From NCBI GenBank assembly GCA_027603065.1, contig JADGJP010000014.1, forward strand, positions 521,061 to 585,060: a stretch of DNA of 64,000 nucleotides, in the 5' to 3' direction. The DNA comes from Geranomyces variabilis (Eukaryota > Chytridiomycota > Chytridiomycetes > Spizellomycetales > Powellomycetaceae). The notes beneath the pieces were generated by a model that was not told the DNA's origin, did no database searches, and saw only the letters and a program-made list of their open reading frames with translations. The translations under genes and the position numbers were made by a program. The number at the start of each line of letters is the position of its first letter. Position 1 is the stretch's first letter. Below are positions 9,749 to 23,100 of the stretch, piece by piece.

Positions 9749-12700
9749 TTATTGCTCGAATAGTTCTCCGAACCATTCGTTGGCCGCGTCGCCCTCGCCC
9801 GTCTCCTCCGCTCTTCGACGAGGCCTGTCAACCAGGTTCTTTTCGTTCATATTTAAGATAAAGCTCTGCTGCTTCTTTCCCAGTTGGCTCACTGAAAGCT
9901 ACAAATTGGGTGCCCGGAAACGCTTAAGCATGCCATCTTCGTGTTGCGAAGAGAAGTCACGGCTAGCTGCTTACCGCGGTGATCTTTTGCAATAACTCTC
10001 GGGTCAAAGCGCTCTGCATCTTGAGTGCTGGAGCCGCTGCTAGCTTGGACTCGAAATCCTGTCAAAGATTCCGAAAAAAGATTGTCAGGGGACATTTGCG
10101 AACGAACGACCATCACGTTGATTTGAGATTTACATTTAATTGTTCGCTCGTGACTCCAGGCAATGATGCAAAGATTTGATAAGGCGCTTCAGACAGCGGA
10201 CGGAGCTGCTTGTACAGCTCAGCAATGGCGGCGAACAGCTCCGTGTGCACATCGATATGGTAGGAATCATGGAGAGCCTAACATTACTGTGTTAAGTTGC
10301 GTCATGCAATGCGATCATCAGGAAAGCAGGACTGACAAGCGCACCTCCAAGTAAGTCTTGAGAAGCACAGAACCAAGCCAAGCGTGAAACTCAGGATGAG
10401 TCAATAGCGTTGGCAGCAGCTTTACGCATGTTTTTATAGCTTTCCTATATAAAGGATTAAGCTTAGCTGACGAATGTGAAAGACCCTTTCAAACTCGGCA
10501 ATACCTCGAAGCCGAAGTATCCTTGACGATGACCAGTTGCGACAGAGTGGTCAGCAGGATCTGTGCAATTTCCTGATTGCACACTTTAGCTTCCGCCATT
10601 TTATTACTGCTTTCCTTGCTGTCCTCGGCACCCACCTGATCCCATAATAGAAATTCGACCAGTGTAGGGTGAGCAAAACCTGCCACTCTTCCGTCACGGA
10701 TAATGCTAGTCTTTTCCTCCTTGTCCTTTTTTTGCGGAGCCTGTGGCGCGATAGCAAACAAGCTCATGAAAAAATCTGCGTAGGCGCGCGTCAAGTATCG
10801 GAGAGACCGCTCGGCAAGGATGTCATCGGCAAAATCGTTATCAAGGCCTCCAGCGCCTTCGTCGTTTGCGGCCACGCGCTCATCGTCGTCAAGTTGACTC
10901 AGACGCACACCACGTTCGACCAGTTCGTTCCATTGCTGATCAAGCTTTGCAGACATGGTGCCGAATGTTGTGGACAAGACCGGGCGGAGGAAGGACGCGT
11001 AAATGTCCGCGGGGCAATTGAGCACGAGCGGGCGCAAAGTTGTGGCGAAAGCAGTCTTCCAGTGCCGATTGTCCATTTCTGCTTCCGGCTGGAGCAAAAT
11101 GGTAATCCACATATTAGCAATCGAGGGAGGCTCATAAAGATGAGGACCCAGGTAGGTCATAAGGCTGAGGGCTTGAAGACAGTTGTCTCTCATGTTGCTG
11201 GTCCAAACGGTGACCTGAACAATCTGATTGAACAGCTCGTTGTTTGCGCGTTCTTCGCGAATATCTGAGGCGCTCTGGCGAGTGTGCGCGGTGATATCTT
11301 TGCCAGTTCCATGCGCCAGTATAGCAAACTCAGGTGGAGCACTTGGATAGCGCGCAGGGTTCCAAATCCCGTGTACACTTTTTACGACAGCAAACAAGCA
11401 AGCCGCAATCTGAGGTGCAAACTCTCCCCACAACAGCGCGGCCTTTGTGTTGCTGGAAGGCTGCAAAGATGGCGTTTCAGCCACGGGTGACCTGTGAATT
11501 AGAACAAAGCACCTTCATTGCTTACCGCTTTGATGTCAACAGTTCGCTTGGTAAACGCGAGAATTGCCCCCAGAGTGCCCAGCATCTATACAAAGAGCAT
11601 ATGCGAGGTAAGCTCATCGTTCTCACTTTACTAAGTTCGGCTGAGCGTGCTTGACACCTGTGACCGTTCAGATCTGAACGACTCCAACCGAGTGAGCAAG
11701 TCTCTTTGAGAAGAGATGCTGACTGCGGTAGCGCGAAGAACCTGTGCTGCAGATCATGCGATTTAGCAGTGCTACCGCATTTAAAGACGGAGACGTTGTT
11801 GGCATACCGTGCTCAAGCAGAAGCGGTAATCCTGAGAATTCGATGAGATTTTCCGCAGAGGCTGCCGAAACGCTGGCAATCACATCCAGTTCCCGCAACG
11901 TTGGAGATAGAAGCGCAGTGAACGCTTCCTTTTGCTCCTCGATTGGCGCGCGAGAAAAGTATCTGTATAAAATTTCAAGACATTTTAAGTTTGAAGCTGG
12001 GAATCACATCTCGTCTTGAATCGCCCTCCTTACACAATGGAAAGAAGAAATTCGATCAAAAGGGTTTGCTCCATTCGTACAACCTTTCTGTCGGCGATGA
12101 GCGTTTGAATAGCAGGGCAAATTTCTCCATACAAGTCCTAACTAGCTGAGTTAGTCGCTGATAGTTCCACCGAAATGCCTGACAGCTATGCGTACGATCA
12201 AAACATCGGGCATTGCCACAGCCAACCGCACTAGAGACGAGCAAGCGGTTCTCCGCAAAAGCCTTGTTTCTTCTCTAACCGATTCGTGCTTCTCGATGAA
12301 GTCCTTTTCGTCCGGCATGGCGAAAGTGACAAACTCGTACATCTTTGACAGAATGTTAAGTGCCGGCTTTATTCGCATGGACGCAGCTGATGTGACCTTG
12401 GTTGACGCACCTTTTGCACGCATCGGAGAATCAATGGGGGAGATGCGCTCAAGACCTCGGCAAACATTGTGACCATACGGAGTTGTATTCGTACCAACAC
12501 AGGGTCCTGGGGGCAGGGATGGTAAGAGCGAGACTCGCTATATAAAATCGTAAGCCGCCCGGTAGTTCACCAAAGTTTGATAGTTCAATATCGCATCCAC
12601 GAGTTCCATCATGCCGTTGATGAGAGCTGTCTGTAACAAGATTCTGTGAGCTTTCGCGATCTTCGAGGGAGGGGTGCACCAAGAAACTACTCACTGGGTT

Positions 12701-15221
12701 TCCGTTCTTAGCGTGCAGCGCTGACTGCGAGCCTTTGATAACGAGCCCTTGTAGTTCGCAGTTTCCATCGAATAAGTGTACAAACGGTGATTTTGAGTCA
12801 AGGAATCCGGACTCTATGGAGAATCTTAGCGTTGATTGACACAGGCACCGAATCGACTATGTAAGCCATACCGCTGAGTTCTGTCAACGGCGGCGGGGTG
12901 GAAATCATTGCTTGTATCCTCGTAGAAATCCAGTTGAAGGATGCGTCAGGCTGTGAAGTTGGGTCAACTCGCTGGAAAGAACTGAGTCATTTTCCAACTG
13001 ATTTGAGCGTGCTTACCTCTATCGATGCCACGCTTCTCACAATCTGGAGCAACCGCGGGCGAAGCTCGGACGCCGTTTGCTCAAGCTGGTCATCATCATC
13101 GAAGTCAGCGGAATTGTAAGACTCGGCAGCTTCGGAAACTGAATTGCCCGTCTACGGCAAGGCGGAAAGCGTCAGACGCGAAATCACAATCACGAGGGCA
13201 GCTTGCTCAAATCTACCTTGCAAATCCGTCCCGACATTATCTCTAAAAGACGCGGCAAGGCAGCGTGCAATTCGCTTGTCTGCACAGGATCGTTTAGCCT
13301 GATCACAAAAGCATGACCTCAATTGACAGGAATAATCTTACCTGCTTAAAGTGGTCGTGCTTCAAGAGTTCGAACCAAAGTGGCGCAGACGCAGATGAAA
13401 CCAGCAGAGAGGGATGATCCGAGATTAGGAGGAGAAAGCCGAGGTACCTAGATATATGTTTTAGCAGAAGACCCAGCAGTATCAAGTCATGGCCGAACTC
13501 TCACATAGAAAAGTTCGGCGGGGTGGTGGTAATCTTCTTGCCCACAATGTGTACTTCGCCAAATGCAACGACGGCCTGAAATTTAGTTTCAGAAATCTGA
13601 CGAATGCTAAAGTGGACGTGATGTGACTTACCTGTGTTAGACGCTTCAGAAACCTGTATTCTTCGTCATCAAAAGCTGCCGCCTGATCTATTATCTGGAC
13701 ACTGGCCCAAGCGCCAAGCAATCCTTCCAACTTTCGCTCAGCAAAAAGCGGTTGCCAAAGGTATGGAACGGTGCTTTCGACAGCCGACGGCGGTACGTGT
13801 CGGGAAAGTATTACAAGCAAGCCGTCCACGGAAGCCTGGGAAAACCATGCTTAACATTTGTACCTTACAGGATTGGACAGAGAGGGCACTCACGTCTCGA
13901 ATGGATGGCGACTTAGACGGAATCAACGACAGTAGGAGGTAAACCACGTGCGAGTCTTGAAGAGCTCTGCACAATTTGACGGCATGAGACATAACTACTG
14001 GTGCTCAGAACTCGTGCACTTTCGTACCGCCACGGTATCCAATCCAACTGAACACTGAGTGCATTGAGTGTCAACACGGCGAGCCGTTCCGTTGTGAAAG
14101 CATTCACGTCCCTACGTTGTATCTGTTTGCGAACAAGTCAGAACTGATAACGCAAAAGTCGTGCACACGCGGCCACGAATGACATACCTGGAGACCCCAT
14201 TCTCGGTGTAATTCCTCGGCCGCCTTTGTCCATCTTAGTAACCACCCTTCATTTTCTGGGTCGGCTCTCATCATTTTAAGTAAAATCTCGAAGTCCGAAG
14301 ATGAACTACCCAATGAGGTCAGGTTCACATCAGTGCCCCTTTCAGCGTAAAGTCGCTCCAAAGCCGGCGCGCTCAGGGTCACTGCCATTATGCCCGTCAC
14401 CAACTCAGCCTTGCGAAGCTCTGCCACAGCATCCTCAAAGATAAACACGTCTTCGACTAGCGAACGATAAATCAGAAGGACGTATTCCCGCCTGGTGGGC
14501 TGAAACAAGGTAATTAGCATTTAGAGAAAGATGCGGAAGATTATGCACATCCTTGCCGGTTTAGTATGATCTTAGCCTTTGCTTGCTTACGTTTTCGTCA
14601 TACATCCTCCGCAAGATAAAGTCCATGTCGGTCCAGCCCAGCGGCCACATCCGTTTCGCTACCTCCACAAACAGCCGGGCCACTTTTTCCTTGATGAATA
14701 CAGGCTCTTCAAACATATCCCCTGTTCCCTGTCGGCAATTAAACGGCATTAGTAGGTGAAGAAAGGGACCACGCGGCGCCGGAAGGGTACATTTTGAACA
14801 AGATCCAGGACAGTATCCTTCAGCTGACTCCGCTCCTCGTCTCCGTACGATCCGTCGTTCCATTTGTAAGCAATAGAGCTTTCGATTAGAGACAATCCGA
14901 AATGTCTGAGATAGTCCGGTTTGGCGTTTCGCTTGCTGGCAAGATAGTGGCCCCAGAGCGGTGCCTCTTTATGCTCTTTCACACTTTCGCAGAGCTGCTG
15001 GCAAGACTGCGTCAGCCGCCAGTTCCGGCCACAGCAAATGCAGTCACCAACGTACACTGTTTGCAAGACGCCGCTCTTCGGCGGAAGCTGTCGAATCGTA
15101 TATAGTGCTGAGCGCTTGGACGAGCTGCTCCAGTTCTGTAGTGCCAGACACGAAGAGTCAATATGGGACTGTAAAGAGTGGCATGCAGGGCGGCACTTGT
15201 CTCCGCACTTAAAATGTCCAT
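9749..15221 (-). CDS. MSN5: Exportin-5/Msn5 family nuclear export receptor
   Basis: Importin-beta-type HEAT-repeat protein of roughly 1200 aa in many small exons. The N-terminus starts at 15221 with a 13-nt exon, giving MDILKLEQLVQALSTIYD, then DYLRHFGLSLIESSIAYKWN, FVEVAKRMWPLGWTDMD (the family's KREWPQHWPDM), FLKRLTQ and DHPSLL. The C-terminal exons include 10444..10345, 10277..10134 and the last exon ending in a TAA at 9749-9751 after NEWFGELFEQ; their splice phases agree. Family role: Ran-GTP-dependent export of phosphoproteins (Msn5) or of pre-miRNA, tRNA and double-stranded-RNA proteins (exportin-5). Several introns are near 60-70 nt; the one at 10504-10445 ends TATATAG. Exact ends in the middle of the gene were not all resolved. 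It converges on CAP2 with about 107 bases between stops. Confidence 0.88.
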
Positions 15222-15435
15222 GTTTTCTGAGCTCCCGTAGTAGACAGGTGGGTCTCCTACCGACAACATTCTGCGTTGCGGGTTGCAGCGGGCAGCCCCG
15301 CCAGCGCCGAAACGTCAAAAAGTCAAAAGGCCGTGTCCGGACGATCCGGACACGCAAACTGTACGCCACACATCAAAAGTCGACGTAAAAGTGACTGTGA
15401 CAACATTGTCTGCCAAAATGCTTCGAACTGTTCAA

Positions 15436-15949
15436 CTACTTCCTGTCTTCTACCATGATAATATGGTACCCATGCTTGGTTTTTACAGGGGGGTTTGTGT
15501 ATGCAGGGGCACCGACAGTCGACGGCGTTAAACTGAATGCGGCGTCTTGAAACGGGCCAACCATGGACGCACGGACCATCCACCCCAGCGACCCACCGGC
15601 TTTCGCCTTGTCTTCTGAAAAAGTCTGAGCCACCTTGTCGAACGATATGCCTTCTTGCAGCTGTGCTATTGCCTCCATGGACTGGGTTGTGAAGCGGAAG
15701 CCAGTTGAGCCGCGCAGCTTGCATTGCAGGTCTACAGCACACCACAAGTACCTTGCTGTGCTTTTCGCACAGGATATGCCGGACCTGATCCGCGCCATTT
15801 AGAAGTTGAGAAGACAAGTTTCGCTTGAAGCATGAGCTTCAAAAAAGCATCACCTTGACAGAGTTGACGTCTTTTTTCATTTTGGGTTCGGCAGGAGCGC
15901 TCGCCTTGGCAGCGGTCTTTCCGGCGCCCTGAGCCTGTTTTTTGGCCAT
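15436..15949 (-). CDS. PIN4: Parvulin-type peptidyl-prolyl isomerase, PIN4/Par14
   Basis: Three exons (15949..15854, 15784..15752, 15681..15436), 124 aa, close to the 131 aa of human Par14. A basic Lys/Ala/Gln-rich N-terminus ([15 protein letters not shown]) precedes one rotamase domain: [61 protein letters not shown]. It lacks a WW domain, so it is the Par14 and not the Pin1 type. It accelerates X-Pro isomerisation; Par14 is linked to pre-rRNA processing and chromatin. The middle exon is only 33 nt (11 codons). All joins are phase 0. The start is chosen because MAKK with a basic tail is the usual Par14 beginning. Confidence 0.95.
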
Positions 15950-16221
15950 CTCGACCGCGCGAGTGTTGAAGTTGCGATAAATGAGAATTCCGGCTTGGAT
16001 ACGGGGACTTGAGGCGGCAAGAAGGGCAAACCGCTAGTGCAACGAAAGAGCGGAGAACGAGTGCCCGTTGAATGGATTTATCACGGCAAATAACGTCGGC
16101 CCCTAACTATTGTCAAATCTTTTTGGCGCGCCTAGTTTTAGCATGTCGTGCCTGAGGAGTTTCTGCTCACAACGCATTTCTCAACCTTCCAACATCCTTG
16201 CCCCGCTGAGACTTCCTTGCG

Positions 16222-19200
16222 ATGGTAAAGCTGTATCTCCGCTACAGGCTCGCGGCAAGCTTTGGGGTCGTGTCCAGCGGCGCCGCAAACTCGCTCTTCG
16301 ACCCTGCGGCAAAGCTCGCCATTACCCCGGCGCTCGAGGACGTCAATATATGGGACGTCCGTAAAGGCACGCTTCTTAACACCTGGCATGAGGATGGAAA
16401 CCGCGCTGAAGTCACATGCATGACGAGAAGTCCCGGAGGTGACGCTGTGGCAGTAGGGTAGGTGACGCTCGGACCGTAAAGAAAAGAATTCACACAATTT
16501 CTTCACTGACTTGACTGTTTTGGTTGTTAACAGCTACGCTGATGGATCGATCCGAATATGGGCCTTGGCTTCGGGAGAAACCGCCATCACCTTCAACGGC
16601 CATCGGTCTGCGGTTACAGCGCTGGCGTACGACCCGGCGGGCTCGCGGCTCGTATCTGGGTCTCGGGATACTGACCTTATTGTTTGGGACATTGTTGCCG
16701 AGACGGGAATGTTCCGGCTCCGCGGGCACAAAGACCAGATTACGGCCGTGCGCTTCCTCACTAAGGGAGGCATGGATCACGTCGTCTCTGGCTCGAAAGA
16801 CACGCTGGTCAAGTTTTGGGATCTTGCTACGCAGCACTGTGTCGAGACGGTCATTGCACATCGTGGAGAGATCTGGGCGCTGGACGTCTCGCCGATCGAC
16901 GAAACCATGATGTTTACGGGTGCAGCGGATGGAGAGGTGCGCGTGTGGAAGATCAACCCGCAGATTCTATCTGCGAAACTTGAGTCAAATGGAGATACTC
17001 TCGACAAAGGCTGGGTCGATTCTGCAGCTGAAACGACTTTGGAGGATGGAACGCCGGTCATGAAGCGCGCCGTGGTCAATTACGGGACATTAGAACGCCA
17101 AAGCAAAGAGCGTGTGGTGACGCTTAAAGTGCACCCAAGTGGGAGATACATTGGAGCACAGGGCGCCGACAGATTGGTTGAGCTGTACAAAGTCCGGACC
17201 GAAGAGGAGCTCAAAAAAAAGGTGCAAAGACTCAAGAAGCGCCAGAACGAAAAGAAGAAGAATCAAAAAGTGCCCACTCCAATGGAGGACGAGACCGACG
17301 AACCAGCTTTATCGGTCGCTGACGAGATTCCTCGCGTGGCACACGTCCGCTGCTCCGCAAAAGTCCGGTCTTTTGATTTCTCTCCCGGCAAGATCGCTGG
17401 AACCTCGAGCGGCCGCGATGGCATCCTACAGCTTTTGTGTGCACTTTCAAATAACTCGGTAGAAGTGCATACCGTCGAGTTTGACAAAAAGGAGGAGGCG
17501 ACAAGGATGGTGTCCAGCATTGATCTTCCTGGCCACCGTTCCGACGTTCGGACTCTTGCGCTAAGCACAGACGATGAGCTACTGGTGACGGGGTCGTCGG
17601 ACCTCGTCAAAATCTGGAACATCTACTCGCGGCAGTGCTTAAAGACTCTTGCGTCAGGATACGCGCTGTGCTGCGAGTTCTTGCCCGGGAACGCGTTCGT
17701 TGTGGTGGGCACGAAAGCGGGGGAGTTGCAACTGTTTGATCTCGCGCGCTCAGCAATGATCGAGAACATAAAGGCGCACGACGGTCCGATTTGGTCGCTC
17801 CAGGTCCGGCCCGACAAAGAGGGACTTACGACTGGCTCACAAGACAAAGACGTGAAATTTTGGGAGCTGGCCTTTGTGGATGACCCCGAATACTCGCGCG
17901 TTGCAAAGCGGCCTTCATTGATCCACACCCGCACGCTAAAGATGTCTGACGATGTGCTTTGCGTTCGCCACTCTCCGGATGGCCGTCTGCTTGCCGTGTC
18001 GCTACTCGACTGCACCGTGAAGATTCTCTACGCGGATACCCTCAAATTTTTCCTCTCCCTGTACGGCCACAAGCTTCCCGTCATGTCGATGGATATTTCA
18101 TCCGATAGTGCACTCATCGCAACCGGTTCATCCGACAAATCTATAAAAATCTGGGGCCTGGATTTCGGCGATTGTCACAAGTCTTTGTTTGCTCACCAGG
18201 ACTCGGTTATGGGCGTTCGTTACGTCTTTGGGACGCATTACCTATTTTCAATCGGAAAAGACCGCCTTGTGAAATATTGGGATACCGACAAATTTGAGCT
18301 GATCATGAAGCTCGAGTCACATCACGGCGAAATCTGGGGTTTGGCCGTTGCAAAGTACGGGAACTTTGTCGTGACCGGAGCGCATGATCGTTCGATCCGC
18401 GTGTGGGAGAAGACGGACGACCAATTTATGCTTGAAGAGGAGCGAGAGCGCGAACAGGAGGAGGTCTACGAGCAAAGCTTGGCAGCGCAGAGTGGGAACG
18501 ACGCGCCGATCGGGTCTGGCGCTGACGTAGACGATTCAATGAAGCAACAACCAACAAACAGCGAAGTTGCGGCTGCAGGCAAAGCAACCTCAGAGACTCT
18601 CAAAGCCGGCGAGCGTATCATTGAAGCCCTTGACGTATGGGAAGAGGAGCGACGAAACTTTGATCAATACGAGCGCATGAAGAAAGCTGCCGCTCCCGGC
18701 GTAGTGGTCCCTACTCCGCCGCGTAGCCCATTTGTTCTTGCTACAGGACACCCGGACCTTTCTCCGGAGGAATTCGTGCTCTTTGTGACTCAGAAGATCA
18801 AGGCCAGCGATATGGAAGAGGCCCTGCTGATACTCCCGTTTGCCAAGGTCGTCGCCTTGCTGAAAAACATTGTTGTGTGGATTGAAAAGGTAGGGCTCAA
18901 GGGTTTTTCGCTGCGCACTGTTAACGAAACCCATCACTCACCCGCATTTCTTTCATAGAAATGGAACTTGTCATTGACGTCCCGCATCCTCTTCATTCTT
19001 CTTCGCATGCATCACCACCAACTTGTCGCCACTGCCACCCTTCGCCCGACGCTCACTCGCATTCGCCGCACACTTCGCGCCGCTCTCCGCGCCGACCGAG
19101 ACCGCGTCGGCTTTAACCTTGCCGGCCTTCGACACATAAAGAATATCATCAATGAAAAGTCTACATCAGACTTTTTCGTTGATGTTGAAGGAGGCTATGC

Positions 19201-19282
19201 AACTGTCGAAGATCGGGAGCGCGAGCTGGAGCTTGCTAGAAGAGCAGGCGTGCAGCAAAAGCGGAAGAGGGCCGTTACATAG
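16222..19282 (+). CDS. UTP12: Utp12/Dip2 (WDR3), WD40 subunit of the small-subunit processome
   Basis: Exons 16222..16457, 16534..18889 and 18959..19282; 971 aa against 943 in yeast. Two WD40 propellers: repeats begin at the N-terminus (LEDVNIWDVRKGT) and continue with GHRSAVTALAYDP, GHKDQITAVRF, then GHRSDVRTLALS, AHDGPIWSLQV, GHKLPVMSMDIS, AHQDSVMGVRY and SHHGEIWGLAV. A Lys/Gln-rich linker lies between propellers, and a helical Utp12 C-terminal domain follows (LPFAKVVALLKN, LTSRILFILLRMHHHQLVAT). It is part of the UTP-B complex that binds the 5' ETS and U3 snoRNP during 18S rRNA maturation in the nucleolus. The last exon is essential: reading past its donor gives an early stop and loses the conserved helical end. 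Confidence 0.96.
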
Positions 19283-19356
19283 TGTAGGACTAGATTTCAC
19301 ATAATAAATTATACATTTTGACACATTTGATCCCTTTCGCCACCACCACCACCACC

Positions 19357-19937
19357 TCATTTTGTTTTCGTCCTTGAAACGGCAGCTGTGTCCATGTCCT
19401 GGTCAATCTCGTCCTGAATTTGCAGCAAGTCTGCTCTTGTGTCTGGGTTGTTGTCCAACCAGAGGGCAAGCTCGGCACCAATGTTTGTGCTGACCTCCGA
19501 AACAGTAGCACGCCCTCCACGGTTTGGCTTTGGCATTGTGTGTCTTGGCTTAGCGTACATCCAGGCATCCTGCTGGAAGCGCTGGGCAATATCGCTGATA
19601 TCCATCTTCTTTGATTTCTCTATGAAAATGTTCAATATTTAGTTTTGCCATAACTGCCATTTTGGGGTCTCTGTTACTGTATACCTTCAAGACTCCCCAA
19701 ATTTCCTTGTGCACCGTGTGACGACGCGGGAATGTCGGCGGTGGCATTGTTAGGTGCAGCAGGCGCTGGCAGCGGAGTAGCCTGCTGCGTCGAAGCGTTG
19801 GGGTCTGTGGCCCTGCGAATAAACAGCGTTGCTGGGTCAAAGAGAGAGTCGATGCCAAACGACATTGGATGGTCCGGAAGCGCATGAAGCGGGTCTTGCT
19901 GGTGAGACAGCTGCACATGAGGTTGTATGTTAGGCAT
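19357..19937 (-). CDS. Hypothetical protein, two exons
   Basis: Exons 19937..19685 and 19619..19357, 171 aa. The first exon is rich in Pro, Ala and Gln (HVQLSHQQDPLHALPDHP; ATPLPAPAAPNN). The second has a helical segment (KKMDISDIAQRFQQDAW) and an acidic helix (LLQIQDEIDQDMD) before a Lys-rich end. Donor GTATAC and acceptor TTTTCATAG join in phase. The size and make-up suggest a small subunit of a larger complex, but no family was recognised. It lies tail-to-tail with UTP12 (74 bases) and head-to-head with DNA2. Confidence 0.6.
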
Positions 19938-20195
19938 TGTTTACTTGCGGCGTGGGGAAAAGACAACGACGCAAGATTGGAATGCGCAGTCCCTGTCCGC
20001 GGTGTCCGGGAGAGCGGACAGTTCGGACGCCGCGCGAGTGTGAGCAGTGTCCGAATGTCCGGAAGGTGCGCGAGTGTGCAGTGCACGCTGTTAATTCTTA
20101 CGGTCAGATAAGTTAAGTGTGCAGACACGCGCGCGGCAGCTCTTCTTCAGCTCCCCCATTGCACGCCAGCAGCCCGCGCTGCTACTCCTCCAGCA

Positions 20196-23100
20196 ATGTC
20201 GTCTGCTTCGTCCGCGCTCAAGCCTGCGGTGCCCAGCGATCTGGCCGCGTCTGGCGTAACAGGGCAGACTACCCTCAAGACGTCCAACCGCAAGAACATC
20301 GGCCAGGACGACACCAGGAGCACCGCCCGCACTATGATCAAGAGCCAGAGTCTAGACGAAAATAGCGACAACATCCCTGGCAAGAGCCCACGGCAGGGCA
20401 AAGGCGGCGGTCACAAAAGCGACGGCGAAAACACAACTGCACTGAGAACGCCGAGAAAACACTTTACCAAACTGCGAAGCACTGGTGAGCTCGCAAAGCA
20501 ACAAAGCAAAAAGGTACAGAAATAGAAGCCGTAAAACTGCCGGCTTTGTATCACTCGATGCTCTTACTCACTTTGGCCCTTCGCGTCACGCATTTTCAAG
20601 AAATGTAACTGGCAAAAGCAAGCTGACGAAAACGACGCCTTCCAGCAAGCGCGTGTCGCACTTAAACGGACTCACAGCGCAGAGGATTTGCAAAAAAAGT
20701 CTTTGAAGCCAAATAGCCCGCCCCATAATGTGAAGCGCTTCCGACCGGCTGGGTGGCAGGGAAGGGACGACATCGCTACCGCACCAGGCATCGCGGCACG
20801 CTCTGCGGGATTGGAGCGAGGGTCCTCCGAGCCAAACTTAGTTGCTGCTGGCCGTCGCCCTCCAAACCCTCGCCACGGACGAACGTCACCAGACCGGGGT
20901 CGAGAATGGCAACCTGACGAAGATTTCAAAGAAAACATTGATCCTCAGCGGTACCCAAGTGCCCTTATCGAGACGCACACTAGGCGGCGTCGGATCCGCA
21001 GGCCAGCCGAAGGCTCTCCCGCAACAGCTGAAAACGCTCTGCTTCGATTGCCGGGATCAGACGGGAGCGTCCGCGTTGAAGTGCAGCCCGCAGCTCCCGT
21101 GGAAGAAGACAGATTCTCCGACGCGGGCGACGATGAGCTATTTGCATCGGTAGATATCGAGGCTTTGTTCGGCAGTGCGGGTGAAAAGCGAGCCCAGACA
21201 GCAACGGCGCCTGCAAGTGCAGCTGCATCCGTTCTGCCTCTTTCCCCTCCCAAAACTATGCGTGCCATCGAGCTGAAGCGATTTGATCGCTTTCTTGTAC
21301 TCGAAGTCTCGCGTTCAGAATATGAACTTGAGCCACCCAGCCCGACGGGAATCCGCAGCCACGAACAGATTCTGCGCTTGCTTGACGAGAGCTCCCAGAA
21401 GGAAAGATGGCTTCATTTACGCGAAGACTGGTGGCAATTGGACGTCGACGTTGGCGATTACCTTCACCTAGTGCATGGGGAGTTTGATTCCACGCACAAC
21501 CGCTGTATAGCAGACAACTCCAAGCCGACCCTCGTAACCTTGCATCCTGACTGCCTGATCTCTGCTACTAGTCTGTCGGAAAGCTTCGGATGCTTGCGCA
21601 AAGCAATCCTACAGGATAGGGTCCGCTCACAAGGCGACATTACCCCGCCGCTGGTCTACGGCAAGATGATGCATTGCCTCCTGCAAACCTGCCTTAAAGC
21701 AAACGATTTCTCCACCGCACGGATTGAACGGGAGATTGAAGGGCTGGTATTGAACGGAATTGAGGATCTACACGCCATTGGCGAGGATGAAGCCATGGCA
21801 AAGGCACATCTTGCTCAGTTCGTGCCGGGCTTGCGGGCTTGGGCAGCCGTATTTGTTGGACCCGCGCCAAAGGTATGGCTTGATATGACAGCAAAACAGC
21901 GCTGGTCCCAGACAGCCCCTTTTGTTGCACACAGTTCGCACAAAGCATTCTTCTTCCCTGTTGCTCACATTTTTCGATACAGCCGGATGCAATAGTTCAC
22001 AAAGACCGCGGCATGGGGACCCGCGCACCTGAAAAGACCACCATGTGTATCAACAAGATACTTGACATTGAGGAAAACATATGGTCTCCGACCTACGGTA
22101 TTAAAGGCATGATTGACGCAAGCGTGCAAGTCCGAGTCCGCCAGGGATCGGAACGCCCCAAGACTCTCGCCGCACCCTTCGAGTTTAAGACAGGCAAAAG
22201 CACATCAGTAGTCGCACACCATGCGCAGACGGTGCTCTACACCCTCATGATGTCCGACCGGTACGACGTGAACGTCTCCTCAGGCTTGCTGTACTACATG
22301 CGCGAGGGCGGGCTTGTCCACGTCCCGGGCATCTCTCACGAAATCAGAGGCTTGATGATTGCGAGAAACGCAATGGCTTGTCACTTGAATAAGAAGACCA
22401 AATTGCCACCTGTCATTCAAAACCCCGACACATGTAAACGGTGCTATGCGCTGGACAAATGTCTTTTATACCACAAGGTAAACTTTGCAGCCTATGCCAG
22501 AAGTTGACTGTGCATCTCTCGGGTGGCTAACGTGTGTGACTCACATTACCCAGGCAGTTGAATTGGGAACGGCGGAGACGAGCGGTGTGGGCCCATTGTT
22601 CGACGAGCGAACGAGTCACCTAACTCCAACCCATCTCCGATTTTTCGAGAAATGGGAGCGACTGATTACTATGGAGGAGGGAGATCTGCACAGCCAGCGA
22701 AAGGAGATCTGGACTCTACTTGGCAGTGAACGCGAGAAGAAAGGTACATGCTTCAGTGGGCTCCAAATCATGCACAAGTCAGCTGCAGGCTCGGGCTCGA
22801 CTATGCAATACCGGTTCAGCAAGGCCGTTGTGACGCCTTCTGAGGGATCCTCGACTGCTGAACCAGACGCGCCGGTATTCTTTACCAGCTCTCAAATTGC
22901 GGTCGGAGATATGGTGGTTGTGTCGACCGAGGCTGGACACTATGCATTGGCCGTGGGATTTGTCTCCGAACTGCAACCGAGCTCGGTGACCATTTCGATG
23001 AACAGGGAACTGCGGGGACCGCCACGTCGGATCGCCGACAATTTCGACGAAGAGAGCAATCAATCGTTCCAGGGAGTGCTTGAGGAGGACAATGAAGAAA

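Noticed and set aside
13362-13405. GTTCGAACC resembling a tRNA T-loop
   Set aside because: It lies inside an exon of MSN5 and no cloverleaf can be drawn around it.
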